A stretch of DNA of 16,997 bases from DATAEY01 sp045805565 (GCA_045805565.1 JBJMKZ010000029.1:1-16997), one strand, 5' to 3'. Counted from the first letter of the stretch, positions 6,200 to 13,691 are shown. The notes: generated by a model not told the origin, from the letters alone. A program made the numbers and translations.

Positions 6200-8269
6200 A
6201 TGCCAAAGCCCGCCGACCAGATCCGCAACGTCACGCTCGTGGGCCACCGGGGCACCGGGAAGACCTCGCTGAACGAGGCGCTGCTGTTCGAGGCCGGCGT
6301 CGTCAACCGGATGGGGACGGTCACCGACGGGACCACCGTCTCGGACTCCGACGCCGACGAGAAGACGCGCCAGATGTCGATCTCGGCAGCACTGTCGTCG
6401 TTCGAGTGGCAGGGCCGCAAGATCAACCTGATCGACACGCCGGGCGAGCCCTCGTTCGTGGCCGACGCGCTCGGGTCGCTGCGGGTGTGCGAGTCGGCGG
6501 TGTTCGTGGTCAACGCAGTGATGGGCGTGGAGGTATCGACCGCGCGCCTGTGGGAGCGCGCCCAGGAGCTCGACCTCGCCCGGCTGATCTTCGTGAACAT
6601 GCTCGATCGCGAGCGCGCCGACTTCTTCCGCACGCTCGACGCCCTCAAGTCGTCGTTCGGCTCGCACGTGGTCGCCACCGAGATCCCGATCGGCGCCGAG
6701 CACGAGCTGAGCGGCCTCATCGACCTGATCGACATGAAGGCGTACTCGTTCGACGGCGCCGGCCGTGGCAGCGCCGGCGAGGTTCCGATCCCCGACGAGC
6801 TGGCCGACCAGGCGCAGGAGTACCGCGAGAAGCTGATGGACGAGGTGGCCGAGAACTCCGACGTCCTGATGGAGCGCTACCTGGAGGGGGAGGAGATCTC
6901 GCACGAGGAGATCGTGGACGCGCTCAAGGACGGGACCAACCACGGCCACCTCTTCCCGGTCACCTGCGGCGTCGCCACGCGCAATTTCGGCATCGCCCGG
7001 CTGCTCGACGCCTTCGTCGAGGACCTGCCGTCCCCGGTCAAGCACGGCGCGCTCGAGCTCGACGGGCTCAGGCTGGAGCCCGACGCCGAGAAGGACATGT
7101 TCGCCTACGTGTTCAAGACCCGCGCCGACCCGTTCGCGGGGCGGATCAACCTGTTCCGCGTCTACCAGGGCGTGGTCAGGCAGGACAGCCAGGTGATCAA
7201 CACCCGCGCCGGCGCCAAGGAGCGCATCGGCCAGCTGATCGTCTTCGAGGGCAAGGAGACCAAGCACACGGACGTCTTCGGCCCGGGCGACATCGGCGCG
7301 GTGGCCAAGCTCAAGGAGACCAAGGCGGGCGACTGGCTGGCCGCCAAGCCGGTCGAGGTCGAGATGCCGCAGATCAAGCTGCCCGGGCCGGTGATGGCGT
7401 TCGCGATCGCGCCGAAGGCGAAGGGCGACGAGGACAAGGTGTTCACCGCCCTGCGCCGGCTGCAGGAGGAAGACCCGACCATCGACCTGCATCGCGACCC
7501 CCAGACCGGCGACCAGATCGTCGCCGGGCTCACCCAGGTCCACGTCGAGGTGGTCGTCGAGCGCATCCGCGAGCGCTTCGGCGCCGAGGTCGAGCTCAAG
7601 CCGCCGCGCGTGCCCTATCAGGAGACGATCCGCAAGTCGGCCAGGGCGCACGGGCGCCACAAGAAGCAGACCGGCGGGCGGGGTCAGTTCGGTGACTGCC
7701 ACATCGAGATCGAGCCGCTGGAGGACGGCGGATTCGAGTTCGTCAACGCCATCAAGGGCGGCGTCATCCCGCACTCGTTCATCCCCGCGGTCGAGAAGGG
7801 GGTGCGCGAGGCCATGGAGCATGGGGTGGTCGCGGGCTACCCGGTCAAGGGCGTTCGGGTGCGGCTGTACGACGGCCAGCACCACAGCGTCGACTCCTCG
7901 GAGATCGCGTTCAAGACCGCCGGCTCGATGGCGATGAAGCAGGCGCTCGAACAGGCGGCTCCGGTCCTGCTGGAGCCGATCATGCTGGCCACCGTGTCGG
8001 TGCCCGAGACGACGGTCGGCGACGTCATCGGGGATCTCAACTCGCGCCGCGGGCGGCCGTTGGGGATGGAGCCGGTCGGCACGATGACCGAGGTCAAGGC
8101 CGAGGTGCCGATGGCGGAGATGCTCTCCTACGCGCCTGACCTGCGCGCGATCACCGCCGGCCAGGGCGAGCTTACGATGGAGTTCGCCCGCTACGAGGAG
8201 GTGCCCGCCCACCTGGCCGGCAGGGTCGTGGAGGAGGCGCGGGCCGCCGACGAGGCGGTGAAGGCCTAG
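6200..8269 (+). CDS. EF-G-like translational GTPase (EF-G paralogue)
   Basis: 689 residues from ATG 6200, fixed by the AGGAGG site. The domain order is that of elongation factor G. The GTPase domain runs to about 275, with P-loop GHRGTGKTS (15-23), switch II DTPGE (79-83) and NMLD (133-136) at the G4 position. Domain II contains VFKTRADPFAGRINLFRVYQ. Domains III to V contain YQETIRKSARAHGRHKKQTG, GQFGDCHIEIEP and the EF-G C-terminal stretch LEPIMLATVSVPETTVGDVI with LNSRRG. Canonical EF-G has DTPGH and NKMD: here the switch-II catalytic His is Glu and the G4 Lys is Met. That marks it as the divergent EF-G-like (EF-G2 type) paralogue, not the main translocase. No rpsL, rpsG or tuf gene lies beside it, which fits. 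Its cellular role is not established from sequence. Confidence 0.93.
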   Translation: MPKPADQIRNVTLVGHRGTGKTSLNEALLFEAGVVNRMGTVTDGTTVSDSDADEKTRQMSISAALSSFEWQGRKINLIDTPGEPSFVADALGSLRVCESAVFVVNAVMGVEVSTARLWERAQELDLARLIFVNMLDRERADFFRTLDALKSSFGSHVVATEIPIGAEHELSGLIDLIDMKAYSFDGAGRGSAGEVPIPDELADQAQEYREKLMDEVAENSDVLMERYLEGEEISHEEIVDALKDGTNHGHLFPVTCGVATRNFGIARLLDAFVEDLPSPVKHGALELDGLRLEPDAEKDMFAYVFKTRADPFAGRINLFRVYQGVVRQDSQVINTRAGAKERIGQLIVFEGKETKHTDVFGPGDIGAVAKLKETKAGDWLAAKPVEVEMPQIKLPGPVMAFAIAPKAKGDEDKVFTALRRLQEEDPTIDLHRDPQTGDQIVAGLTQVHVEVVVERIRERFGAEVELKPPRVPYQETIRKSARAHGRHKKQTGGRGQFGDCHIEIEPLEDGGFEFVNAIKGGVIPHSFIPAVEKGVREAMEHGVVAGYPVKGVRVRLYDGQHHSVDSSEIAFKTAGSMAMKQALEQAAPVLLEPIMLATVSVPETTVGDVIGDLNSRRGRPLGMEPVGTMTEVKAEVPMAEMLSYAPDLRAITAGQGELTMEFARYEEVPAHLAGRVVEEARAADEAVKA

Positions 8270-8299
8270 AGCCGGCGTCCGCGATGCGCATCCCGCGCC

Positions 8300-8331
8300 G
8301 CCGGCGTCACCGTAACGACGTCCACGCCGGC
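8300..8331 (+). terminator. Possible hairpin terminator after the EF-G-like gene
   Basis: GCCGGCGT (8300-8307) is the exact reverse complement of ACGCCGGC (8324-8331), with a 16-base spacer. A second copy of the left arm at 8271-8278 could compete for the same right arm. There is no T-tract. It lies between the stop at 8269 and the ATG at 8360 and may act as a terminator or as a processing structure. Confidence 0.3.
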
Positions 8332-8345
8332 CGGGGGGCGGTTGG

Positions 8346-8351
8346 TACCCT
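8346..8351 (+). promoter_or_regulatory. Possible -10 box before the zinc-ribbon gene
   Basis: TACCCT (matches TANNNT) ends 8 bases before ATG 8360, and no Shine-Dalgarno lies between them. This fits a leaderless or nearly leaderless start. No clear -35 was found. Confidence 0.35.
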
Positions 8352-8359
8352 CATCTTCC

Positions 8360-9064
8360 ATGGCTCCGAAGGCGATTCGCCCGGAAACCGAGGCGATCTC
8401 CTGCGCCGTGTGCGGCCGCCGGCTGCTTCAGGGCGAGCGGGCCGAGATCTACCTGGTGGGCGGGGCGAGGCGCACGGTGTGCGAGCTGTGCACGATCCGC
8501 GCCAATCACCAGGGCTGGATCCGCGAGAGTGCCGGGCCGCAGCTCGGTCACCGCCCGGGCGGCCGCGAGGAGCGCCGCCCGCGGTTCCGGCGGCTGCGAG
8601 GCCGGCGTGAGGCCGCTCCCGCCAACGGGCGGGCCGGCGGCGACGGCTCCGCCCCCGAGGCGGCGCCGGACCAGGACCCCGCCTCCGCGGCCATGCCCGA
8701 GGGTCACCGCGAGCCGCGCCACGTGCACGCCGTGCCGACCAGCGACGAGCTCAAGGCGGCCCGTGCCCTGGAGCTGTTCAACGGCTCCGAGCACACCCGC
8801 ACGGTGGCCGGCATCGCGCGCTCGCTGGGCGCCCCCGCCGTGGTGATCCGCCCGGACGCCGAGCAGGCGAGCGTGGTCCTCATCACCGTGGTATGGGAGC
8901 TGTGCTGGTACCGCTACGAGGTGGACCTCGCCAGCGAGGGGCTCCACAGCGTCCGGCTCGTCGAGCAGGGCTACGAGCTGGCCGAGCTGGCCGCCCAGGA
9001 CCAGCTCCCCAACGCGGCCGCCAACGACCGTGGGTTGCTGGTCATGGCCGATGCCGCCCGCTGA
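8360..9064 (+). CDS. Unknown protein with N-terminal four-cysteine zinc ribbon
   Basis: 234 residues from ATG 8360. Residues about 10-50 contain CAVC (Cys15, Cys18) and CELC (Cys41, Cys44), a CxxC-X22-CxxC arrangement likely to bind one zinc. Residues about 55-115 are Arg/Pro/Gly/Ala-rich and probably disordered. A second folded part, about 120-234, begins HVHAVPTSDELKAARALELF and contains VAGIARSLGAPAVVIRP and a Trp/Tyr-rich WELCWYRYEVDL. I do not recognise this C-terminal part. No membrane segment is seen. It precedes RNase HI by 16 bases, so the two are probably cotranscribed. Mycobacteria also have a C4 zinc-ribbon protein beside an RNase HI gene, but there the ribbon follows a coiled coil, so homology is doubtful. 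Confidence 0.85.
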   Translation: MAPKAIRPETEAISCAVCGRRLLQGERAEIYLVGGARRTVCELCTIRANHQGWIRESAGPQLGHRPGGREERRPRFRRLRGRREAAPANGRAGGDGSAPEAAPDQDPASAAMPEGHREPRHVHAVPTSDELKAARALELFNGSEHTRTVAGIARSLGAPAVVIRPDAEQASVVLITVVWELCWYRYEVDLASEGLHSVRLVEQGYELAELAAQDQLPNAAANDRGLLVMADAAR

Positions 9065-9080
9065 GCGGGGGCGCGCGACG

Positions 9081-9485
9081 ATGAAGCTGGTGGTGCACGT
9101 GGACGGCGGCGCGCGCGGCAATCCGGGGCCGGGCGCCGTGGGAGTCGTCCTCTCGACACCGGACGGGGAGGTGGTCGACGAGGCGTCGGCGACGATCGGG
9201 CAGGCGACGAACAACGTGGCCGAGTACCGCGCCCTGCTGCTGGGACTGGCGCGCGCCCGGGCGCTTGGAGCCACCGAGGTCGAGGTGGTCAACGACTCGC
9301 AGCTGGTGGCCCGGCAGGTGAGCGGCCTCTACCGGGTCAAGCACGCCGAGATGAAGCCGCTGCACCGCGAGGCGCTGGCGGCCCTCGACGCCTTCGATCG
9401 CTGGAGCATCCGTTCGGTGCCCCGCGAGCAGAACTCCCGCGCCGACGAGCTCGTCAACCGCGCGCTCGATGCCGCCGAGGCGTGA
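9081..9485 (+). CDS. rnhA: Ribonuclease HI family protein
   Basis: 134 residues from ATG 9081, a compact RNase H fold. The catalytic acidic set is complete: Asp8 in HVDGGARGNPGPG, Glu48 in NNVAEYRALLLGL, Asp72 in VVNDSQLVARQV, and Asp122 in NSRADELVNRALD. It should cleave the RNA strand of RNA-DNA hybrids. The short length and the RGNPGPG and NNVAEYRAL signatures match the actinobacterial and archaeal type-1 RNase HI rather than the longer E. coli enzyme with its basic protrusion. Its TGA overlaps the GTG of the next gene (GTGA), so translation of the deacetylase is probably coupled to it. The Shine-Dalgarno is weak. Confidence 0.93.
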   Translation: MKLVVHVDGGARGNPGPGAVGVVLSTPDGEVVDEASATIGQATNNVAEYRALLLGLARARALGATEVEVVNDSQLVARQVSGLYRVKHAEMKPLHREALAALDAFDRWSIRSVPREQNSRADELVNRALDAAEA

Positions 9486-10420
9486 GCCCTGGCGACGCCC
9501 AGCGCGGGCCGGATCGCCGCCGGCAGGTCACGCCCCGCCCGCGCGGGGCGCGACGCGGGCGGACGGTTGCGGCGCTGGCGATCGCGGCGGTGGCGGCGGT
9601 CGCGCTCGGCGCGCCGCCGGCGGGTGGGTGCGGGGGAGCGGAGGGCGGGCGGGCGTCGAAGGGCAGCGCCACGGCCGCCCGGTCTCGACGCCAGGCCGGT
9701 CCGCCGGCCGCCGTCCCGGCCACCGCGCCGGGCGCCCACCGCGCCCCGCACGAGGCCGTCCCGGTGCTCTTCTACCATGTCATCAATCGCCCGCCGCCCG
9801 GCACCGCCCAGCCCGAGCTGTGGGTCTCGCGCGACGACTTCGCGGCCCAGGTCACGGCGCTCGCGCGCCGCGGCTACCACGCCGTGACGCTGCAGCAGGT
9901 CTACGACGCCTGGCATCGCGGAGGGCTGCTCCCCTCCAAGCCGATCGTGTTCAGCTTCGACGACGGCTATCACAGCCAGTACACCAACGCCCTGCCGATC
10001 CTGCGGGCCCGCGGCTGGCCCGGCGTCCTGAACCTGGAGGTCAAGCTGCTGGCCACCGACCTGCGCCCGCCCGAGGTCAGGGCGATGATCGCCGCCGGAT
10101 GGGAGGTGGACGCCCACACGTTCACCCACCCGGATCTCACCACCCTGCCGCCCGCTCGCCTGCGCGAGGAGGTGGCGGGTTCCCGGCAGGCGATCCGTCG
10201 GCGCTTCGGGGTGCCGGTGAACTTCTTCTGCTACCCCGCGGGGCGGTTCGACCCGGCCGTCCAGGCCGAGGTCAGGGCGGCCGGCTACCTGGGGGCGACC
10301 ACCACCGAGCCGGGGCTCGCCTCGCCCGCCAGCCCGCCTCTGGCCCTCCGGCGCGTCCGCGTCAACGGCTCGGACGGGGTGGCCGGCCTGGAGCGCAGCC
10401 TGGCCGCCGCCGGCGCCTGA
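9482..10420 (+). CDS. Exported or anchored polysaccharide deacetylase (carbohydrate esterase family 4 type)
   Basis: 312 residues from GTG 9482. An Arg-rich N-terminus is followed by a hydrophobic stretch at about 28-46, then Ala-Gly-Gly-Cys at 47-50. This could be a lipobox, but Ala at -3 makes it weak, so a signal anchor is equally likely. A Pro/Ala-rich linker leads to the NodB-type domain from about 92: VPVLFYHVI, FSFDDGYHS with Asp160 and Asp161 (motif 1), HTFTHPDL with His212 and His216 (motif 2), and YPAGRFD at 251-257 (motif 3). The metal-binding Asp-His-His set is present. Substrate is probably cell-wall GlcNAc or another N-acetylated glycan. It is last in the zinc-ribbon/RNase HI/deacetylase unit and converges on the hydrolase with only 3 bases between stops. 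Confidence 0.93.
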   Translation: MSPGDAQRGPDRRRQVTPRPRGARRGRTVAALAIAAVAAVALGAPPAGGCGGAEGGRASKGSATAARSRRQAGPPAAVPATAPGAHRAPHEAVPVLFYHVINRPPPGTAQPELWVSRDDFAAQVTALARRGYHAVTLQQVYDAWHRGGLLPSKPIVFSFDDGYHSQYTNALPILRARGWPGVLNLEVKLLATDLRPPEVRAMIAAGWEVDAHTFTHPDLTTLPPARLREEVAGSRQAIRRRFGVPVNFFCYPAGRFDPAVQAEVRAAGYLGATTTEPGLASPASPPLALRRVRVNGSDGVAGLERSLAAAGA

Positions 10421-10423
10421 CCG

Positions 10424-11356
10424 CTAGGCCGGCGCGGACGCGGCGCGTGGCCGGGCCGCGCGGCGGTCGACCATGAGGTGGCGGGTGAGGAAGTCCACCT
10501 GGTCGGCCACCGCGCGCTCGAACCAGGCGCCCACGTAGATGTCGAAATGGAGGGACGAATAGCGGCGCACCTCGGCGCGTGAAGTGGCGGCCGCCGCCTT
10601 CAGCGCCAGCTCGGGCGGCGTCACCGCGTCGTGGTCGGCAATGCAGAACAGGGTGGGGCAGCCGATCCGGCGGGCGAGGCGCCCGGGCCGATAGCCGGCG
10701 AGGTGCAGACCGATCCGGGCCGCAGCCTCGTCGACCCAGGTGACCCCCTCGGGGATCAAGGACCGGAAGCCGGGCTCGGCGTCGGGCGAGGTCATGACCG
10801 CCGTCGAGCCGGGTGGCCCGACCGACTTGATCATGTGCGGCGGGCGCCCCAGCGCGGCGCCGATCCGGTCGCGCAGCGCCTCGCGGGTGACGATCGCCAC
10901 CTTGCGTGCTCCGAGGAAGCGCAGGTTGAGCAGCCCGTCGACGAACGGCGCCTGCGCGACGACGGCCGCGACGCGGCGGTCGCGCGCGGCGGTGGCCAGG
11001 ACGTGGCCGCCGGAAAACGACGTTCCCCACAGCGCCACGAGCTCGGGGTCGATCTCCTCCCGGGAGCGCGCGTAGGCGATTGCCGCCGCCCAGTCCGCGA
11101 GCTGGCGATCGATGTCCAGCAGCTGGCGCGGCTCGCCCTCGCTGGCGCCGAAGTGACGGTAGTCGAACGCCAGGGCGGCCAGCCCCGCGCTCTGGAAGCG
11201 CTCGGCATAGGCGTCCAACCGCGCCTCCTTGATCCCGGTCCACCCGTGCGCGAGCACCACGCACGGGACCGGCTCGCGCGCCGCGGCGGGCCGGTACAGC
11301 CAACCCGCGCAGCGCTCGCCCCAGGAATCGAAGGTGACGTCCGCTCGAGCGGTCAC
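10424..11356 (-). CDS. Alpha/beta hydrolase (S15/dienelactone-hydrolase-like)
   Basis: 310 residues from GTG 11356, whose GTG overlaps the TGA of the acyl-CoA dehydrogenase (GTGA). Visible landmarks are VVLAHGWTGIKEARLDAYAE (about 33-52), LAFDYRHFGASEGEP (62-76), nucleophile elbow LWGTSFSGGH with Ser113, acid in CIADHDAVTP (Asp243 likely) and His270 in SSLHFDIY. The triad is complete. HGW..K and FDYRHFGAS resemble X-Pro dipeptidyl-peptidase and dienelactone-hydrolase-like esterases. No signal peptide, so cytoplasmic. Being last in the tetR/acyl-CoA dehydrogenase unit suggests it hydrolyses an ester or thioester in the same pathway, which is inference. Extending the frame upstream only reads antisense through the dehydrogenase. 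Confidence 0.92.
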   Translation of the reverse strand: MTARADVTFDSWGERCAGWLYRPAAAREPVPCVVLAHGWTGIKEARLDAYAERFQSAGLAALAFDYRHFGASEGEPRQLLDIDRQLADWAAAIAYARSREEIDPELVALWGTSFSGGHVLATAARDRRVAAVVAQAPFVDGLLNLRFLGARKVAIVTREALRDRIGAALGRPPHMIKSVGPPGSTAVMTSPDAEPGFRSLIPEGVTWVDEAAARIGLHLAGYRPGRLARRIGCPTLFCIADHDAVTPPELALKAAAATSRAEVRRYSSLHFDIYVGAWFERAVADQVDFLTRHLMVDRRAARPRAASAPA

Positions 11357-13014
11357 TCCGGCTGCGGCGTGTGACGGGCGACGATCGCGCCCAGGTCGGC
11401 GCCCGCAGGCAGGGTCCCGTACTCGTGGCCGCGGTCGCCGTCCAGCCGAGACGCGCAGAAGGCGTCGGCCACCGCCGGCGGCGAGTGGCGGACCAGCAGC
11501 GACGCCTGGAGCGCGAGCGCCATCCGCTCGACCACCCGGCGGGCCCGGGTCTCGATGTCTGTCAGGTCGGCGAACTCTTCGCGCAGCTCGCTGACGAAGC
11601 GGTCGAGGCGCTCGTCGCCCCCCGCCGCTAGCTCGACCTCGGCGAGGAACGACTCGAGCCCGACCGGGGTCCTGGCCAGCGCGCGCAGCACGTCGAGGCA
11701 CATCACGTTCCCCGACCCCTCCCAGATCGACGACAGCGGCGCCTCCCGGTACAGCCGCGGCATGCCCGATGCCTCGACGTAGCCGTTGCCGCCCAGGCAC
11801 TCCAGCGCCTCGAACGCGTGGTTGGGTGCCCGCTTGCACACCCAGTACTTCGCCACCGCGGTGGCGAGCCGCTTGAACGCGACCGACGCCTCGTCGCCGG
11901 AGTCGTCATAGGCCCGAGCCAGGCGCATGGCCAGCACCGTGGCCGCCTCGGACTCGAGCGCCAGGTCGGCGAGCACGTTGCGCATCAGCGGCTGGTCGGC
12001 CAGGTGTCGCCCGAACGCCTCGCGGTGGGCGGCGTGCCAGGTGGCGTTGGCCACCGCCACGCGCATCCCGCCCGCCGTCCCGATCACGCAGTCCAGGCGG
12101 GTGTGGTTGACCATCTCGATGATGGTGGGGATGCCGCGGCCGGGCTCGCCGACCATCCGCGCCCAGGCGTCGTGGAACTCCACCTCGCTGGACGCGTTGG
12201 AGCGGTTGCCCAGCTTGTCCTTGAGCCGTTGCAGGTGGAAGGCGTTGCGCGACCCATCCGGCAGCACGCGCGGCAGCGCGAAGCACGAGAGGCCCTCCTC
12301 GGTCTGGGCGAGGACCAGGAACAGGTCGCACATGGGGGCCGAGCAGAACCACTTGTGGCCGGCGATCTCGTACTCGGCGCCCGGTCCACCGCCGTCGAGC
12401 GGGCGGGCGACCGTGGTGTTGGCGCGTACGTCGGAGCCGCCCTGCCGTTCGGTCATCGCCATGCCGCACAGGGCGCCGGGCTTGTCGCCCGCCGGGCGCA
12501 GCCGGGGGTCGTATTCGGTGCTGGTCAGCAGCGGCAGCCAGTCCGCGGCGAGCTCGGGCTGTACCTGCAGGGCGGGCACGGCGGCGAACGTCATGGTGAT
12601 CGGGCAGGCGAACCCGGCCTCGGCCTGGATGGCGCACAGGTAGAGCGCGGCGCGGGCGGCGTGGGCGCCGGGACGATCGGTGCGCCAGGGCAGCGCGTGC
12701 AGCTCGTCGGATACCCCCCGCCGCATCAACCAGTGCCACGCGGGGTGGAACTCGACCTCGTCGATCCGGTTGCCGTAGCGATCGTGGGTGCGCAGCACCG
12801 GCGGGCTCTCGTTGGCCTGAGCCCCCCAGCCCATCGGCTCGCCGCCCCAGAAGGCGCCCACCTCCCGGGCCCGCTCGCGCGCCCACCCGCCACCCTCGCG
12901 CTCCAGCGCCTCGACCAGCGGCAGGTTGTCGTCGAACAGGTTTCGACCCTCCAGCGGGGGCGGCTGGTTGAAGACCCGCTGCGCGGAGGCGCTAGGCGGC
13001 GTGAGCGTGGACAT
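11353..13014 (-). CDS. Acyl-CoA dehydrogenase, AidB-like
   Basis: 553 residues from ATG 13014, preceded by a strong AGGAGG. N-terminal VFNQPPPLEGRNLFDDN (14-30) is the AidB-type opening. FAD-contact motif GMAMTERQGGSDVRANTT lies at about 184-201, GHKWFCSAPMCDLFLVLA at 219-236, and KDKLGNRSNASSEVEF at 265-280. The C-terminal half has ECLGGNGYVE (405-414), LYREAPLSSIWEGSGNV (421-437) and LDVLRAL. Length is close to E. coli AidB, about 540 residues, and longer than ordinary acyl-CoA dehydrogenases. AidB-like proteins have weak acyl-CoA dehydrogenase activity and a disputed alkylation-response role; their true substrates are uncertain. The start lies 23 bases inside the end of the tetR gene, and the stop overlaps the hydrolase start. 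Confidence 0.94.
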   Translation of the reverse strand: MSTLTPPSASAQRVFNQPPPLEGRNLFDDNLPLVEALEREGGGWARERAREVGAFWGGEPMGWGAQANESPPVLRTHDRYGNRIDEVEFHPAWHWLMRRGVSDELHALPWRTDRPGAHAARAALYLCAIQAEAGFACPITMTFAAVPALQVQPELAADWLPLLTSTEYDPRLRPAGDKPGALCGMAMTERQGGSDVRANTTVARPLDGGGPGAEYEIAGHKWFCSAPMCDLFLVLAQTEEGLSCFALPRVLPDGSRNAFHLQRLKDKLGNRSNASSEVEFHDAWARMVGEPGRGIPTIIEMVNHTRLDCVIGTAGGMRVAVANATWHAAHREAFGRHLADQPLMRNVLADLALESEAATVLAMRLARAYDDSGDEASVAFKRLATAVAKYWVCKRAPNHAFEALECLGGNGYVEASGMPRLYREAPLSSIWEGSGNVMCLDVLRALARTPVGLESFLAEVELAAGGDERLDRFVSELREEFADLTDIETRARRVVERMALALQASLLVRHSPPAVADAFCASRLDGDRGHEYGTLPAGADLGAIVARHTPQPE

Positions 13015-13624
13015 GGGGAGCCTCCTCGGTGGCGGATCGCAGGCAGAAGGTCACGAGGTCGCGCACGAGCCGGTCGGGGTCGCCGCCCGCGGCGGTGGGG
13101 GAGAGCGGGCCCACGAGCGCCTCCCCGATCGCTCCCACCAGCGCCGCCGCGGTGAGCTCGGCGTCCTGGGCAGGAAGCTCGCCCGCGGCGATCCCGTCCC
13201 CGATCACCGCCGCGAACACGTCGCGGTAGGCGCGGCGGAAGACCAGCCGCTCCGCCTCGACGGCGGGGTCGACGGGCTCGGCGAGCAGTGCCCAGGCGAG
13301 GCGCCGTCCCCGCAGGGCGCGGCGCGCGAACGTCTCGACCGCGGCGGCCAGGCGGGCGGACGCCGGGCCCGGCGCCGCCACGGCGGCGGCCACCGCGTCC
13401 ACCTCGCGCTGGGAGGCGACCCGGAAGACGTCGGCCAGCAGTTCGGCCTTGGAGGGGAAGTGCCGGTACACGGTGCCGGCGCCCACCCCCGCGGCTTCGG
13501 CGACGCGGCTCATGGCGGCGGCCTGGTAGCCACCCTCGGCCACCAGGTCGAGGGCCGCCCGGGAGATGCGCTCCCGGGTGTGGGCCCGGCGCGCCTCGGT
13601 GCGCTCGGTGGCGCGGTATGGCAC
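12992..13624 (-). CDS. TetR/AcrR family transcriptional regulator
   Basis: 210 residues from GTG 13624. The N-terminal helix-turn-helix spans about 14-60: TRERISRAALDLVAEGGYQA, then MSRVAEAAGVGAGTVYRHFPSKAELLADVF, an almost textbook TetR domain. The C-terminal ligand-binding part is Ala-rich and helical, ending LVRDLVTFCLRSATEEAPH. Longer in-frame starts up to 13783 would run across the divergent promoter and add non-homologous residues. GTG 13624 places the usual short arm before the HTH and lies 3 bases from a palindrome. It overlaps the acyl-CoA dehydrogenase by 23 bases, so both are likely one transcript. Expected to repress its own unit and perhaps the divergent oxidoreductase pair; the ligand is unknown, an acyl-CoA being a reasonable guess. 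Confidence 0.92.
   Translation of the reverse strand: MPYRATERTEARRAHTRERISRAALDLVAEGGYQAAAMSRVAEAAGVGAGTVYRHFPSKAELLADVFRVASQREVDAVAAAVAAPGPASARLAAAVETFARRALRGRRLAWALLAEPVDPAVEAERLVFRRAYRDVFAAVIGDGIAAGELPAQDAELTAAALVGAIGEALVGPLSPTAAGGDPDRLVRDLVTFCLRSATEEAPHVHAHAA
13021..13026 (-). promoter_or_regulatory. Strong ribosome binding site of the AidB-like gene, inside tetR
   Basis: On the minus strand AGGAGG lies 6 bases before ATG 13014 and within the last codons of tetR. It confirms the dehydrogenase start and suggests higher translation of the enzyme than of its regulator, whose own GTG has no visible site. Confidence 0.75.
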
Positions 13625-13627
13625 GGC

Positions 13628-13653
13628 AAGAATGGAATCATGGTTCCGGTCTT
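13628..13653. promoter_or_regulatory. Probable TetR operator (26-bp imperfect palindrome)
   Basis: The left half AAGAATGGAATCA (13628-13640) matches the reverse complement of the right half TGGTTCCGGTCTT (13641-13653) at 10 of 13 positions. The inner core GGAA-N6-TTCC is perfect in both arms. It begins 3 bases upstream of the tetR GTG and ends 50 bases before ATG 13704. Length, symmetry and position are typical of a TetR-family operator and would let one site control both directions. Confidence 0.6.
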
Positions 13654-13671
13654 CGCGCAAGCCCGGCGGTC

Positions 13672-13685
13672 CGGCGCCGGCGCCG
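13672..13685. repeat. 14-bp perfect palindrome in the divergent promoter region
   Basis: CGGCGCCGGCGCCG is fully self-complementary. It ends 6 bases before the TAGGTT hexamer at 13692, so it covers the promoter spacer and -35 area of the oxidoreductase gene. It could be a second regulator site, or simply a by-product of GC-rich sequence. Confidence 0.4.
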
Positions 13686-13691
13686 AGCCGA

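Noticed and set aside
5987..8212. Very long open frame antisense to the EF-G-like gene
   Set aside because: It is rich in Arg, His, Leu, Asp and Val with no recognisable motifs and mirrors the codons of a complete EF-G-like protein; typical GC-rich shadow.
8271..8331. Three-copy GCCGGCGT/ACGCCGGC set as a repeat family
   Set aside because: Only 8-mers in GC-rich DNA; better treated as a possible hairpin than as a dispersed repeat.
8360..9064. Identification of the zinc-ribbon protein with the mycobacterial C4 zinc-ribbon protein next to RNase HI
   Set aside because: Here the ribbon is N-terminal and there is no long coiled coil; only the neighbourhood is similar.
11357..11839. N-terminal extension of the leftward hydrolase to 11839
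   Set aside because: This stretch is a shadow of the AidB-like gene's C-terminus; GTG 11356 with GTGA overlap is the natural start.
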